From Hyphomicrobiales bacterium (GTDB lineage: Bacteria; Pseudomonadota; Alphaproteobacteria; Rhizobiales; Beijerinckiaceae): a stretch of 64,000 nt of DNA. The DNA lies in contig JAGXAM010000003.1 of assembly GCA_019075905.1 (NCBI GenBank), positions 168,282-232,281 of the forward strand. The letters are read 5' to 3'. The notes beneath the pieces are model-generated. The model saw only the letters and a list, made by a program, of their open reading frames with translations. It did no database searches and was not told the origin of the DNA. The translations under genes and the position numbers were made by a program. Positions within the stretch are counted from its first letter, which is position 1; each line of letters starts with the position of its first letter. Below, one piece after another: positions 8,924 through 17,703 of this stretch.

Positions 8924-9277
8924 TTATCGAGCGGCAATCACCGCGATTTCCACCTTGTAGTGCGGTGCGGCCAGAGCCGCCTGCACCGTCGCCCGCGCCG
9001 GCGTGTGCCCGGCAGCCACCCAGCTGTCCCAGGCAGCATTCATCGCCGCAAACGTGCTGATATCGGCGAGATAAATCGTCGCCGACAGGATTTTGGTCTT
9101 GTCGCTGCCGGCCTTGGCCAGCAGGTCATCGATGATCGCCAGAATTTCCGTGGTCTGCGCCGTAACGTCGCCCTGCGCTGCCGTTTTATCGGCGACCTGG
9201 CCCGCCAGATATACCGTGTTGCCGTGCACGACGGCAGCGCTCATACGCGGGCCGGGATTGATGCGTTGAATGGACAT
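8924..9277 (-). CDS. RidA/YjgF/UK114 family protein
   Basis: Protein of 117 aa of the Rid family, which hydrolyses reactive enamine/imine intermediates to ketoacids. Visible features are the N-terminal INPGPRMSAAVVHGNTVYLAGQ strand region and the C-terminal TPARATVQAALA segment carrying the conserved Arg. The C-terminal Glu expected in RidA appears in KVEIAVIA. The sequence resembles the RutC/Rid6-7 branches as much as classic RidA, so the exact subgroup is open. CAGGAG precedes the start. The DUF1993 gene lies 18 bases upstream on the same strand, so the two probably form an operon. Confidence 0.9.
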   Translation of the reverse strand: MSIQRINPGPRMSAAVVHGNTVYLAGQVADKTAAQGDVTAQTTEILAIIDDLLAKAGSDKTKILSATIYLADISTFAAMNAAWDSWVAAGHTPARATVQAALAAPHYKVEIAVIAAR

Positions 9278-9295
9278 GAATGAAGGCTCCTGTGC

Positions 9296-9811
9296 TCAGG
9301 CGGTGGGACGAACGCCAATGAAATCGCGCTTGCCGAGTTCGACGCCGATGTGCCGCAAAAGGCCATAGGCTACCGCATGATGAAAATAAAAATTCGGCAG
9401 GCTGAAGTGGTTGAGGAAAATCTCGCCCTTCATCGTCACCGGCTGGCCGCCCAGCGTCAGCACGATATCGCGGTCAGCACCAGCCTCAATTGCCGCGCCA
9501 TCTAGCGTGCGAATATAGGCGATGGTGTCGGCAATGCGCGTCTTGAGCTGGGCAAAGGTGGTCTCGTGATCCTCGAACTTGCGCGGCTCGACCCCGGCAA
9601 GGCGCGCCAGCCCGTTCTTGGCGGAATCGCAGCAAATCTGCACCTGGCGGGTCAGGGGATACATGTCCGGATAGAGCCGCATCGACAGCACATGGCCCTC
9701 ATCGAGCTTGCGGGAGGCGGCAAAGGCCTCGCCCTTTTCGAGATTGGCGAGCAGCGCGGTAAGGCCACGCAGAAACACTGGCGTAGCCCCGGCAGCAAAA
9801 CTTGTAGGCAT
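9296..9811 (-). CDS. DUF1993 domain-containing protein
   Basis: Cytoplasmic helical protein of 171 aa. It matches DUF1993, a four-helix-bundle family related to DinB-like folds: LTALLANLEKGEAF near the N-terminus, RLYPDMYPLTRQVQICCDSA in the middle, and LPNFYFHHAVAYGLLRHIG near the C-terminus, ending with the family's IGVELGKRDFIG. The function of the family is unknown. The ATG at 9811 is preferred because the family starts close to it. It is probably co-transcribed with the RidA-like gene. Confidence 0.85.
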   Translation of the reverse strand: MPTSFAAGATPVFLRGLTALLANLEKGEAFAASRKLDEGHVLSMRLYPDMYPLTRQVQICCDSAKNGLARLAGVEPRKFEDHETTFAQLKTRIADTIAYIRTLDGAAIEAGADRDIVLTLGGQPVTMKGEIFLNHFSLPNFYFHHAVAYGLLRHIGVELGKRDFIGVRPTA

Positions 9812-10062
9812 GAATGAACCTTGAGGTTGGAGGAGAGCTGAGCACGCTATATGGAAGCGCCGCGCGGCGAGATCAAGCCGCAATCACGCCATAATTCATG
9901 GCCCGGCGCCGGCGCCTTCCGCCATGGCGCGCAACATCGCGGTTGACTTTTGCCGGTTTTGCAGCGACGAGACGCAAACGTTGCCAACGGGCGTGGCGCA
10001 TCTTGTGCGCATTGCAGCAGCAATTCCGGGGGCACGATCCTGACAATTGGCGGTTTTGACCT
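9812..10062. other. Divergent intergenic region between DUF1993 gene and atpC
   Basis: A plus-strand TTGACT at 9943-9948 could be the -35 of an atpC promoter, but no good -10 is visible 17 bases downstream. No atpHAGD genes or remnants precede atpC here. Confidence 0.4.
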
Positions 10063-10464
10063 ATGAGCAGCTTTCACTTTGAGATTGTCGCACCGGAAAA
10101 ACTGATGTTTTCGGGTTCTGTCCAGTCGGTCACTTTCGCCAGCAGTGAAGGCGAAATGACGGTATTTGCCAATCATGCGCCGCTTATGGCCATGCTGAAG
10201 CCGGGCATCATCACCGTCAATGAAGAGGGCGGCGCCGTGCAGAAGCTGTTCGTCAAGGGTGGCTTTGCCGATGTCGCGCCGACCGGCCTGACCGTGCTCG
10301 CCGAAACCGCCCTGCCTCTGGCCGACCTGAACGCGGCTGCCATCGACACCCATATTGCCGATGCCCAGACCGATCTCGACGTCGCCAAGACGCTGGAAAG
10401 CAAGCGCCTCGCCAGCGAAAAGCTCGACCAGATGCGCGAGCTGAAGGCAGCCTTGGCGCTCTGA
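10063..10464 (+). CDS. atpC: F1F0 ATP synthase epsilon subunit AtpC
   Basis: Epsilon subunit of 133 aa, part of the F1 central stalk. The N-terminal beta-sandwich (FHFEIVAPEKLMFSG, EGEMTVFANHAPLMAML, KLFVKGGFADV) and the C-terminal helical hairpin (about residues 90-130) are both complete. It is normally the last gene of atpHAGDC, but here the upstream neighbour is a divergent DUF1993 gene and the downstream one a TSUP permease. The gene is therefore separated from any atp operon and must have its own promoter. It looks intact and functional. Confidence 0.94.
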   Translation: MSSFHFEIVAPEKLMFSGSVQSVTFASSEGEMTVFANHAPLMAMLKPGIITVNEEGGAVQKLFVKGGFADVAPTGLTVLAETALPLADLNAAAIDTHIADAQTDLDVAKTLESKRLASEKLDQMRELKAALAL

Positions 10465-10515
10465 GCGCTCCCGCGACATCATCCCCCGCGCGCGGGCACC
10501 CTTAGGCGTCCTTCC

Positions 10516-11268
10516 ATGAGCGATCTGCCGGCGCATTTTTTTCTCGCCGCAACCATCGCGGCGCTTTGCGTCGGCCTATCCAAGGGCGGCTTCCCGATCA
10601 TCGGCATGCTGGCCGTGCCCATCCTGGCCCTGGTCGTGCCACCGGTGATGGCCGCCGGGCTGTTGTTGCCCTTTTACAATGTCACCGATATTTTCGGGGT
10701 CATCGCCTATCACCGCTCGTTTGACCGCCGCAATCTGGCGATTCTGGTGCCCGCGGGTCTGGCCGGCGTGGCCATAGGCTGGGCCACCGCCCGCTATGTG
10801 CCCGAGCGCTATGTGACGTTGCTGATCGGCGTGATCGGCATAGCCTTTTGCCTGAATTACCTGCTGCGCCGTCTCGAAACCGCCGAACCGCGCCCCGCCG
10901 ACCTGCCGCGCGGCATCGGCTGGGGCATCATCACCGGCTTCACCAGCTTTGTCTCGCATTCCGGTGCGCCGCCCTACCAGATGTATGTCGTGCCGCAAAA
11001 GCTCGATAAAATGGTCTTTGCCGGCACATCCACCCTACTCTTTGCCGTCATCAATGCGGCCAAGCTCCTGCCCTACTGGGAGCTCGGCCAGCTGTCCTTC
11101 GACAATATAAAATTGATGATCTGGATTTTCCTGATGGCCATTGCCGCAACCTTTGCCAGCTTCTGGCTCACTAGGGTCATGCCGCAAAAATTGTTCTACC
11201 GGATCGTCATGGTGGCGCTGTTCCTGATTTCGCTGAAACTGGTCCACGACGGGCTTTTTGGCGCCTGA
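10516..11268 (+). CDS. TSUP family permease (TauE/SafE-like)
   Basis: Integral membrane protein of 250 aa with 7-8 hydrophobic segments. The TSUP signatures are the N-terminal GLSKGGFPIIGMLAVPILAL and, in the second half, ITGFTSFVSHSGAPPYQMYVVP. The family exports or imports sulfite, sulfonates, sulfoacetate or related anions; the substrate here is not evident. It follows atpC by 51 bases on the same strand and may share its transcript. The convergent nadK gene ends 7 bases beyond. Confidence 0.9.
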   Translation: MSDLPAHFFLAATIAALCVGLSKGGFPIIGMLAVPILALVVPPVMAAGLLLPFYNVTDIFGVIAYHRSFDRRNLAILVPAGLAGVAIGWATARYVPERYVTLLIGVIGIAFCLNYLLRRLETAEPRPADLPRGIGWGIITGFTSFVSHSGAPPYQMYVVPQKLDKMVFAGTSTLLFAVINAAKLLPYWELGQLSFDNIKLMIWIFLMAIAATFASFWLTRVMPQKLFYRIVMVALFLISLKLVHDGLFGA

Positions 11269-11275
11269 TCCGCCG

Positions 11276-12052
11276 TCAATAGCCAAATTGCTCCATCAAA
11301 ATCCGCTCGTCGAGTGAATGCCCGGGGTCATGCAGCAGCGTCAGGCTGGTGGCGTGATCCATCTCCACTTCCACCTGCACGACATCGCGAAACTCGAAGT
11401 GGTCCGCCACCGCCGCCACCGGGCGCTTGCCGGCTTCCAGCACATCAAGGGTGACCCGGGCCCGGTGCGCCAGCAGCGCGCCGCGCCAGCGCCGCGGCCG
11501 GAATGCCGAAATCGGCGTCAGCGCCAGCAGCGGCGCATCCAGCGGCAGGATCGGGCCATTGGCCGAGAGATTATAGGCCGTGGATCCGGCCGGCGTCGCC
11601 ACCAGCACGCCATCGGCCACCAGTTCAGCGAGGCGCACCGTGCCATCGATCGAGATCCGCAATTTCGCCGCCTGATAGGATTGGCGCAGCAAGGAAACTT
11701 CATTGATCGCCCGCGCCGTCTCGATGCGCCCGTCCGGCAGCAGGGCCCGTGTCATCAGCGGATGAATGATCGAGGCCCGCGCCGCATGCAGCCGGGTGAT
11801 CAGGTCGCCCTCGGCATATTCGTTCATCAGGAAGCCGACCGAGCCGCGATTCATGCCGAAAATCGGCATGCGTCGGCCCATGAAGCGATGCAGCGTCTGC
11901 AGCATCAGGCCATCACCGCCGAGCGCCACCACGACATCGGCATTTTCGGGATGGTGGTTTTGATAATGCGCAACCAGGCTGGCCAGGGCCAGCTGCGCCT
12001 CGGGCGCCGAGGACGCCAGAAACGCGATTCTGGGATGCGCGGGAAGATTCAT
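11276..12052 (-). CDS. nadK: NAD kinase NadK
   Basis: ATP-NAD kinase of 258 aa making NADP+ from NAD+. It carries the catalytic GGDG motif ([12 protein letters not shown] near residue 43), [12 protein letters not shown], the NEVSLLR segment and [16 protein letters not shown]. An in-frame GTG six bases upstream (12058) is an alternative start; AGGCGG lies at a usable distance from the ATG at 12052. It is monocistronic, convergent with the TSUP gene. Confidence 0.95.
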   Translation of the reverse strand: MNLPAHPRIAFLASSAPEAQLALASLVAHYQNHHPENADVVVALGGDGLMLQTLHRFMGRRMPIFGMNRGSVGFLMNEYAEGDLITRLHAARASIIHPLMTRALLPDGRIETARAINEVSLLRQSYQAAKLRISIDGTVRLAELVADGVLVATPAGSTAYNLSANGPILPLDAPLLALTPISAFRPRRWRGALLAHRARVTLDVLEAGKRPVAAVADHFEFRDVVQVEVEMDHATSLTLLHDPGHSLDERILMEQFGY

Positions 12053-12192
12053 GGCCACCGCCTGCTATGGGCGGAAGCCGCCAGTTGATAAACCGCCCGC
12101 GCTGTCAGCCTGGCATCTGGCAGCGGCAGGCACGACGGGCGCCGTAGCAGGACATGTCTCACAAATTCCCCCCAGCGCCCCGACGCTGCCCC

Positions 12193-12624
12193 TCATGCGT
12201 GCGCGATATAATCCCGCATGGCTTCGTGTTCGCTTTCAATTTCGGCAATGCGATATTTCACCAGATCACCAATCGACACAACCCCTTCGAGCCGGCCGTG
12301 GTGCATCACCGGCAGATGCCGGAACCGCCCCGCGGTCATCTGTTCCATCACACCCTGAATGGACGAGGCCCGCGTGGTCGTCGCCACTTTCGCGGTCATG
12401 AATTTCGACACCGCCTCATGCAGCGCCTCGGCACCGCGCTGGGCAATGGCCCGCACGACATCGCGCTCCGACAAAATGCCAAGAATGGTTGATTCGGCAT
12501 CGACCACGATGACCGCGCCGATTCCCTTGTCAGCCAGAAGGCAGCTGACTTCATGCAAGGTGCGATGCGGCTGTGTGGTCACGACATCATGACCCTTGAC
12601 CGCCAGAATGCGTTCGACTGTCAT
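12193..12624 (-). CDS. Tandem CBS-domain protein
   Basis: Stand-alone CBS pair (Bateman module) of 143 aa that probably binds adenosyl ligands such as AMP, ATP, SAM or NAD. CBS1 spans about residues 8-62 (LLADKGIGAVIVVD, GILSERDVVRAI) and CBS2 about 75-130 (GRFRHLPVMHHGRLEGVVSI). No catalytic domain is attached. This form is common in alphaproteobacteria. A perfect AGGAGG site precedes the ATG. Its partner is unknown; the rhomboid gene upstream on the same strand ends 42 bases away. Confidence 0.92.
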   Translation of the reverse strand: MTVERILAVKGHDVVTTQPHRTLHEVSCLLADKGIGAVIVVDAESTILGILSERDVVRAIAQRGAEALHEAVSKFMTAKVATTTRASSIQGVMEQMTAGRFRHLPVMHHGRLEGVVSIGDLVKYRIAEIESEHEAMRDYIAHA

Positions 12625-12666
12625 TGTTTCCTCCTGCCTTCACGCTGCCTTGTTTGCGTCAGCGCC

Positions 12667-13503
12667 TCAAGACTCAGGATGCGCCTGTTCGGGGGCTCTG
12701 GCAAGACTTGGCTGCAACTCGGTTTGCGGCCGGTCGAACAGGTTGAACAGCAGCAATCCGGCCAGCAAGCCGCCGATATGCGCCTGCCAGGCTATGGGGC
12801 CGGAGGATATCGCCAGCGCCCCCGATCCGACCCCGGTGACAAGATTGACCACAAACCACACCACCAGAAAGGACAGGGCCGAGCTGCTGCGCATCACCTC
12901 GCCCAGGCTCAAGGCCGGCACATAACCACTTTGCGGGCTGAGACCGCCGGGCTGAAACACGAAGCGCACCGCCGCGCCCATCGCGCCTGCCACCGCCGCC
13001 GAAGCCCCGATCACCGGGGCAATGCTGGTGGCATTGAAGGCATAATGCATCGAGGCGCCGGCTATGGCTGTCACCGCCAGCAGCAGCAAAAACCGCGCCG
13101 CGCCGAAGCGCCGCGCCACCGGTGCGCCAAACACCAGCAGCCACAGGCAGTTGGAGCCGACATGCAGCCATGAGCCGTGCAAGAACGCATAGGTCAGAAA
13201 CGTCCAGGGCTGCAATCTGCCGCTGCCGATCAGAAATTGCGCGAGAGCGGCCTCGTCGCCGCCCTGACGCCCCTGCGTCTGCAGCCCGGCAATGACGCTG
13301 CGCATGGTCTCGGGCGCAAAGAAATAGGTCAGCCGCCCCGGCTCAAAGGCAAACCGCTTGATGAGATCGGCTTCGCCCTGGTTCGACAGCAGCAGGCCTG
13401 CGGCATAAATCAGCAGCATCAGGGCGATGACGATGATGATGACCCCGGGCACGTTGAACATGGGTTCACGCTGACGAGGTGCGCGTGGCTCAGACGGCGT
13501 CAT
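12667..13503 (-). CDS. Rhomboid family intramembrane protease-like protein
   Basis: Membrane protein of 278 aa with six or seven hydrophobic segments. Rhomboid features are the WTFLTYAFLHGSWLHVGSN loop (HxxxxHxxxN), the GASAAVAGAMGA helix with the presumed nucleophile Ser, and HIGGLLAGLLLF supplying the His of the Ser-His dyad. The canonical GxSG(A/V) motif has Ala in place of the second Gly (GASA), a change that may affect activity. A TTG start at 13518 is possible; ATG 13503 is used. It is upstream of the CBS-protein gene, possibly in one transcript. Confidence 0.88.
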   Translation of the reverse strand: MTPSEPRAPRQREPMFNVPGVIIIVIALMLLIYAAGLLLSNQGEADLIKRFAFEPGRLTYFFAPETMRSVIAGLQTQGRQGGDEAALAQFLIGSGRLQPWTFLTYAFLHGSWLHVGSNCLWLLVFGAPVARRFGAARFLLLLAVTAIAGASMHYAFNATSIAPVIGASAAVAGAMGAAVRFVFQPGGLSPQSGYVPALSLGEVMRSSSALSFLVVWFVVNLVTGVGSGALAISSGPIAWQAHIGGLLAGLLLFNLFDRPQTELQPSLARAPEQAHPES

Positions 13504-14033
13504 CGGTGACTCGGACAAGGAAGGCCACGCTCTGCAGTTGCATCGAAGTTCCTTGCCAGCAAAACCGCCTCAGCACCAGCGAAAACTGGCGGGCCCGGCC
13601 GGCCGTTACGGAGCCTGCTGAAACGCGTGCGCAGCATGTTGAAAAGAGACGGGGAGCGGCAATGACGCACGCTCCCCTGTAACACTTCCTGATTTGGCCC
13701 CGTGGAGCCAGCACCAGCGGGGAGCAACCGCCATGGTGCCTCTCAACGCGTGGCCCTCTTCAAGGCATCACATGGCGAGAGCGGCACCAGCGATACCTTT
13801 CCTGAAACCGGAAAATCCTGATCAGCTTCCGCATCCGGCGTTCATGAATTCTTTATGCATTTGAAGCCGCCAACATGCAATGCACATTACACATTAACCT
13901 TAATTTCCGGCAACGAATTGGCCGGTGCCCGCTGGCACAGCTTGTGCCCCGCAAGTGCCTGCATGCGCGCCATGGCTGATCGACAGCGGCGCGGGATCAA
14001 AAAGCCGGTTCAAACCGGCATGGGGCAAAGAAA
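13504..14033. other. 530-bp intergenic region without recognisable gene
   Basis: It separates the rhomboid gene from the divergent PAS_5 gene. It contains an inverted repeat GGGGAGCG/CGCTCCCC (13651-13677) without a T-run, AT-rich DNA with TTAACCTTAA around 13890-13910, and a hairpin GCCGGTT/AACCGGC (14004-14019) just ahead of the PAS_5 ribosome-binding site. Open frames here are short and resemble no family known to me. Confidence 0.4.
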
Positions 14034-14681
14034 ATGAGACAGGCAGCCAGCAAGTTTCTGTTCAATTATTGGAATGACCTGCGCAAGGGGCGCGCCACCC
14101 CGGTGGGCGAACACATCGACCCGGTTGCCCTCAACGCGCACATAGGCTCGATCTTCATGCTGCAGCGCGACGAACATGGTCAATTTGCCCTGGCCCTGGC
14201 CGGGCGCCATTGCGAGGCCCTGGCGGGCATGACGCTGCGCGGTGTCGCTTTCGGCAGGCTCTGGGACGCGCCGCAGGCCCGCGACATCGAAAGAATCTGC
14301 ACCGGCGTCGCCCAAAGCCTCCTGCCCGTCGTCATCGGCGCCACCGCCAGTCCGCCGGCCTATGCCCCGGCCTGCCTCGAAATCATGCTGCTGCCCTTGC
14401 GCCCGACCGGCGCCAGCGACGGCATGATTTTCGGCTCCATGGCGCTGGATCCTGATGCCGGCTGGTTCGGCCTGCGCCAGAGCGAACCCTTCAAACTCGT
14501 GTCACACAGGTTTCTTGCGCTCAATCCCATCAATAAAGAGCATAGCACCCATGCAAATTTGAAGGTCCATCAGGAACCTGATGGATTCTTGCAATATTCT
14601 TCCCGGAAGCCGCGCTCGCGCGCGCATCTTGCTATTTATGAGGGTGGACAGGCCTTAAATCAGCACAAGACCGGCGTGTGA
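14034..14681 (+). CDS. PAS_5 domain protein
   Basis: Protein of 215 aa, mostly occupied by an alphaproteobacterial PAS_5 domain (residues about 5-165): FLFNYWNDLRKGRATPVGEHIDP-type N-terminus, HIGSIFML, FALALAGRHCEALAG, and LEIMLLPLRPTG. The C-terminal 50 residues are low in hydrophobics and unassigned. PAS_5 proteins lack output domains and their role is unknown; association with PilZ neighbours suggests signal-responsive envelope or motility control, which is inference. GGGGCAAAG precedes the ATG. It lies 90 bp upstream of a PilZ gene on the same strand. Confidence 0.82.
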   Translation: MRQAASKFLFNYWNDLRKGRATPVGEHIDPVALNAHIGSIFMLQRDEHGQFALALAGRHCEALAGMTLRGVAFGRLWDAPQARDIERICTGVAQSLLPVVIGATASPPAYAPACLEIMLLPLRPTGASDGMIFGSMALDPDAGWFGLRQSEPFKLVSHRFLALNPINKEHSTHANLKVHQEPDGFLQYSSRKPRSRAHLAIYEGGQALNQHKTGV

Positions 14682-14770
14682 TTTGTGCGATGCTAAGCGT
14701 GCTTTAACTTTCTATTCCTAATCTGCTCTTTGCTAGGAGTAGTCCTTTATCGCAAAAAGCACATGAGCCC

Positions 14771-15376
14771 ATGATCCCCATTCGGAAGATTCTCGAACGA
14801 CCCCAGGAACGGCGCCGCCACCAGCGGGTCAAAATAGCGCTGCTCGGGCGCTATATGCTCGAAGACTACCGCGAGTTTCCCTGTCAGACGCTTGATATGT
14901 CGCCCGGCGGCCTTGCCCTGTTTGTGCCCGTCAAGGGCCGGCTCGGTGAAAAGGTGGTCGCCTACATCGACCAGCTGGGCCGTCTGCAAGGCACGATCAC
15001 CCGCCAGTTCGACAATGGCTTTGCGCTGCAGCTCAGCATGTCGCAGGTCAAGCGCGAGAAACTGGCCGATCAACTCACCTGGCTCGCCAACCGTCATGCT
15101 CTCGGCATGCCGGAAGACCGGCGCCATGAGCGCCTGGTGCCCAACAACCCGCACACGACGCTGAAACTGCCCGACGGACGCGAATATATGGTGCGGCTGA
15201 TAGATTTCTCGATTTCCGGTTGCGCCGTGCTGTGCGATGTCAAGCCGCCCATGAATACGCTGGTGAATATCGGCAACACGCCGGGCCGGGTGGTGCGGTT
15301 GTTCGATGCCGGCATTGCCATCGAATTCACCCAGATGTTCGAGCCCGAGCGTTTCGACGCCAATTTCACGCTGTAG
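14771..15376 (+). CDS. Tandem PilZ-domain protein
   Basis: Protein of 201 aa with two PilZ-like beta barrels. The first has the arginine-rich entry ERRRHQRVK (residues 13-21) and DMSPGGLAL (about 43-51), matching RxxxR and (D/N)xSxxG of c-di-GMP binding. The second has DRRHERLVP followed by IDFSISGCAVL. Both halves could therefore bind c-di-GMP. No effector domain is attached. Such proteins usually act on polysaccharide secretion, motility or transcription partners. It is convergent with the patatin gene. Confidence 0.88.
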   Translation: MIPIRKILERPQERRRHQRVKIALLGRYMLEDYREFPCQTLDMSPGGLALFVPVKGRLGEKVVAYIDQLGRLQGTITRQFDNGFALQLSMSQVKREKLADQLTWLANRHALGMPEDRRHERLVPNNPHTTLKLPDGREYMVRLIDFSISGCAVLCDVKPPMNTLVNIGNTPGRVVRLFDAGIAIEFTQMFEPERFDANFTL

Positions 15377-15416
15377 GTTCGGGGCTGCGGGCGCGCAGGC
15401 GCCTGCCATGCCGCCG

Positions 15417-16409
15417 TCATCCCTCTGGCTGCAGCGCCGCGCCAATTTCAAGCTTTATGTCATCGAGCGCGTGCTCGGCCGCAGCCTTGCCGAGAGCGAT
15501 CAATTCATCGGCGCGGTGAAAATCAAACAGGCCGATCTTGCCGACCCGGCATTTGATCATGGCATCCGGCGGATCACCGGCGAGCCTTGAACGCGCGATC
15601 CGGTCCTGCGTGATGTTGAAGGCATCGAGCATGGTATTGGCGATGGACGGCGCCGAGACGCGGCGGGCCGCCAGAAAGCCGCGGCGCGGCGGCTCGGCCG
15701 GCAGCGGCGGCACCATCGGATTGCCGGCCATGGCCGCCTCGCCCGGCAGTGACGATGAGGCTGCCAGTGAGGCCACCCGCACGCCACCCCGGCCGAAATT
15801 ATCAGCAACCATGGTCACGGCAATGACAAGGTCAGCGCCAAGCGCCCGGCACAGCGTCACCGGAACCGGGTTGGCCAAGGCGCCGTCAAACAGCCAGTCG
15901 CCGCCAATATTGACCGGCTCGAAAATGCCGGGAAGCGCATAGGAGGCGCGCACCGCATCGCACAGCGGGCCAGAGGTCAGCCAGACCTCCTGACCGGTCT
16001 TGCACTGGGTGGCGACCGCGCCGAATTTCAATGACAATTCAGGGATGCTCAAGGCGCCAAGCTGCGAATCCAGCAGGTTTTTCAGCCGCCCGCCCGACAG
16101 CAACCCTGCCCCGCTGAAGGTGAAATCCATCAGGCTGAACACCCGGCGCGGCGTCAGCGAGCGCGCGAAATCTTCGAGATCGGCCAGTTTTCCGGCGGCA
16201 TAGCAGCCCCCGACCACGGCGCCGATCGACGAGCCGGCGATGATATCAGGGCGCAGCCCATGCGCCTCCAGCACCTGCAAGATGCCGATCTGCGTCCAGC
16301 CATGCGCCGCCCCCGAACCAAGGGCAAGGCCGATGCGCGGTGCTGCTGACGCCTGGGGCGTGGGCGCGACGGCAATGGTCCTGGCACGGTTTATGAACGG
16401 AATGGGCAT
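15417..16409 (-). CDS. Patatin-like phospholipase (RssA-type)
   Basis: Alpha/beta hydrolase-like acyl hydrolase of 330 aa. The oxyanion loop reads GLALGSGAAHGW, the nucleophile elbow GSSIG (IIAGSSIGAVVGG), and the second dyad residue lies in DWLFDGALANPVP (DGA). It resembles RssA/YlbK patatins but has a longer C-terminal part (about residues 230-330). ATG 16409 has AGGTT 8 bases upstream. It lies downstream of folE-hisI on the same strand with a 75-bp gap, so it may be read from the same transcript. Confidence 0.9.
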   Translation of the reverse strand: MPIPFINRARTIAVAPTPQASAAPRIGLALGSGAAHGWTQIGILQVLEAHGLRPDIIAGSSIGAVVGGCYAAGKLADLEDFARSLTPRRVFSLMDFTFSGAGLLSGGRLKNLLDSQLGALSIPELSLKFGAVATQCKTGQEVWLTSGPLCDAVRASYALPGIFEPVNIGGDWLFDGALANPVPVTLCRALGADLVIAVTMVADNFGRGGVRVASLAASSSLPGEAAMAGNPMVPPLPAEPPRRGFLAARRVSAPSIANTMLDAFNITQDRIARSRLAGDPPDAMIKCRVGKIGLFDFHRADELIALGKAAAEHALDDIKLEIGAALQPEG

Positions 16410-16484
16410 GGGCAACCTGAAATATCTGTCGGTGATAAGCGGCAAGCACCCAGAAGCAAGTCAAAGCCCTTTGATTTCCGGGCA

Positions 16485-16874
16485 TCACGCCTCGTCAAAC
16501 TGCATGGTGCCGTCGGGCAGCACCCGGCGGTAAAAGCACGAATGGCGCCCGGTATGGCAGGCATGGCCATCGCCGCCGACCTTGACCCGCAGCAAGATCG
16601 CGTCCTGGTCGCAATCGGTCTTCATCGAGACAATATGTTGCACCTGTCCCGATGTGTCGCCCTTGCGCCAGATTTGGCAGCGCGAGCGCGACCAGTAATG
16701 GGCGATGCCGGTTTCAAGGCTCAGGCGCACCGCTTCCGCGTTCATATAGGCGACCATCAGCACCTCATGGGTGCCTTCGGCCGTGGTGATGCAGACGATA
16801 AGCCCGGCCTCATCATAGCGCGGCGCGAACACGAGCCCCTCTTCGAGGGCCCGCTTGTCGATGGCAGCTGGCAC
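16485..16874 (-). CDS. hisI: Phosphoribosyl-AMP cyclohydrolase HisI
   Basis: Third-step enzyme of histidine synthesis, opening the ring of PR-AMP; 129 aa, the single-domain form. Conserved Zn/Mg ligands are visible in [11 protein letters not shown] and in [12 protein letters not shown], together with [12 protein letters not shown] and the [13 protein letters not shown] stretch. No ATG fits; the GTG at 16874 is preferred since AAGGGG lies about 8 bases upstream. A second GTG at 16883 overlaps the folE stop but has its Shine-Dalgarno too close. It is coupled with folE, an arrangement common in alphaproteobacteria. Confidence 0.95.
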   Translation of the reverse strand: MPAAIDKRALEEGLVFAPRYDEAGLIVCITTAEGTHEVLMVAYMNAEAVRLSLETGIAHYWSRSRCQIWRKGDTSGQVQHIVSMKTDCDQDAILLRVKVGGDGHACHTGRHSCFYRRVLPDGTMQFDEA

Positions 16875-16879
16875 GGCTT

Positions 16880-17506
16880 TCACCCCTTGTGACGCACCAG
16901 CGCCAGAAACCGTGCCTGCTCTTCGGGATTGTCCTTGAACGTGCCGAAAAACTGCATGGTCACGGTCGAAGAACCGACCTTTTGCACGCCGCGCATCGCC
17001 ATGCACATGTGCTCGGCCTCGATCATCACGGCAAGGCCACGCGGATGCAGCGCATCCTCGATGGCTTCGGCGATCTGCGCGTTCATCGCCTCCTGCGTCT
17101 GCAGCCGCCGTGCGAAAATATCAACGACGCGCGCCAGTTTGGAGAGGCCGACGACGCCTTTCTTCGGCAGGTAGGCAATGTGGGCGCGCCCCGTGAACGG
17201 CACCATATGGTGCTCGCAATGCGAGGTGAAGGTAATGTCGCGCACCAGAACCATGTCCTGATAGCCTTCGACATCCTGAAACACCCGGCGCAGCGCCGAG
17301 GCGGCATCCTTGGTGTAACCGCCGTAAATTTCTTCATAGGCCTTGACGACGCGCCGTGGCGTATCGCGCAGCCCCTCGCGCTCCGGGTCGTCGCCGGCCC
17401 AGCGCACCAAAACCTTGACCGCCGCCTCCGCTTCTTCGCGGGTCGGGCGCTGCGCCGGTGCCTTTATCGTGGGAACATTGGGTGAGGACTTGACCACGGC
17501 ATCCAT
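16880..17506 (-). CDS. folE: GTP cyclohydrolase I FolE
   Basis: First enzyme of tetrahydrofolate (and pterin) synthesis, 208 aa. Zn ligands and catalytic residues lie in [11 protein letters not shown] and [14 protein letters not shown]; the [20 protein letters not shown] segment is also typical. The ATG at 17506 has GGAGG seven bases upstream. In an organism that also seems to use tetrahydromethanopterin, GTP cyclohydrolase would feed folate, while H4MPT synthesis usually needs its own enzyme; no such gene is visible here. It is followed directly by hisI. Confidence 0.97.
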   Translation of the reverse strand: MDAVVKSSPNVPTIKAPAQRPTREEAEAAVKVLVRWAGDDPEREGLRDTPRRVVKAYEEIYGGYTKDAASALRRVFQDVEGYQDMVLVRDITFTSHCEHHMVPFTGRAHIAYLPKKGVVGLSKLARVVDIFARRLQTQEAMNAQIAEAIEDALHPRGLAVMIEAEHMCMAMRGVQKVGSSTVTMQFFGTFKDNPEEQARFLALVRHKG

Positions 17507-17703
17507 GCGGTGCCTCCATAAGTACTTGAGTTTGCGATGCCCTGACACTCGCGACACGATGAGCAAAGACTTCGTAATGCCTCATCATGCCGTTTCCTGT
17601 CTGAAAAAGCAAAGATGGCTCGCCCCTCGCAATCAGCTCCGGGCGGGACTATATTTGAACACATAGGTCAAAACTTGCGATGCTCAAGCCCGGACGCGCG
17701 CAC

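Noticed and set aside
9847..10536. A minus-strand frame of about 230 aa across atpC
   Set aside because: It is a shadow of atpC, which is unmistakable on the plus strand; the frame has no family features.
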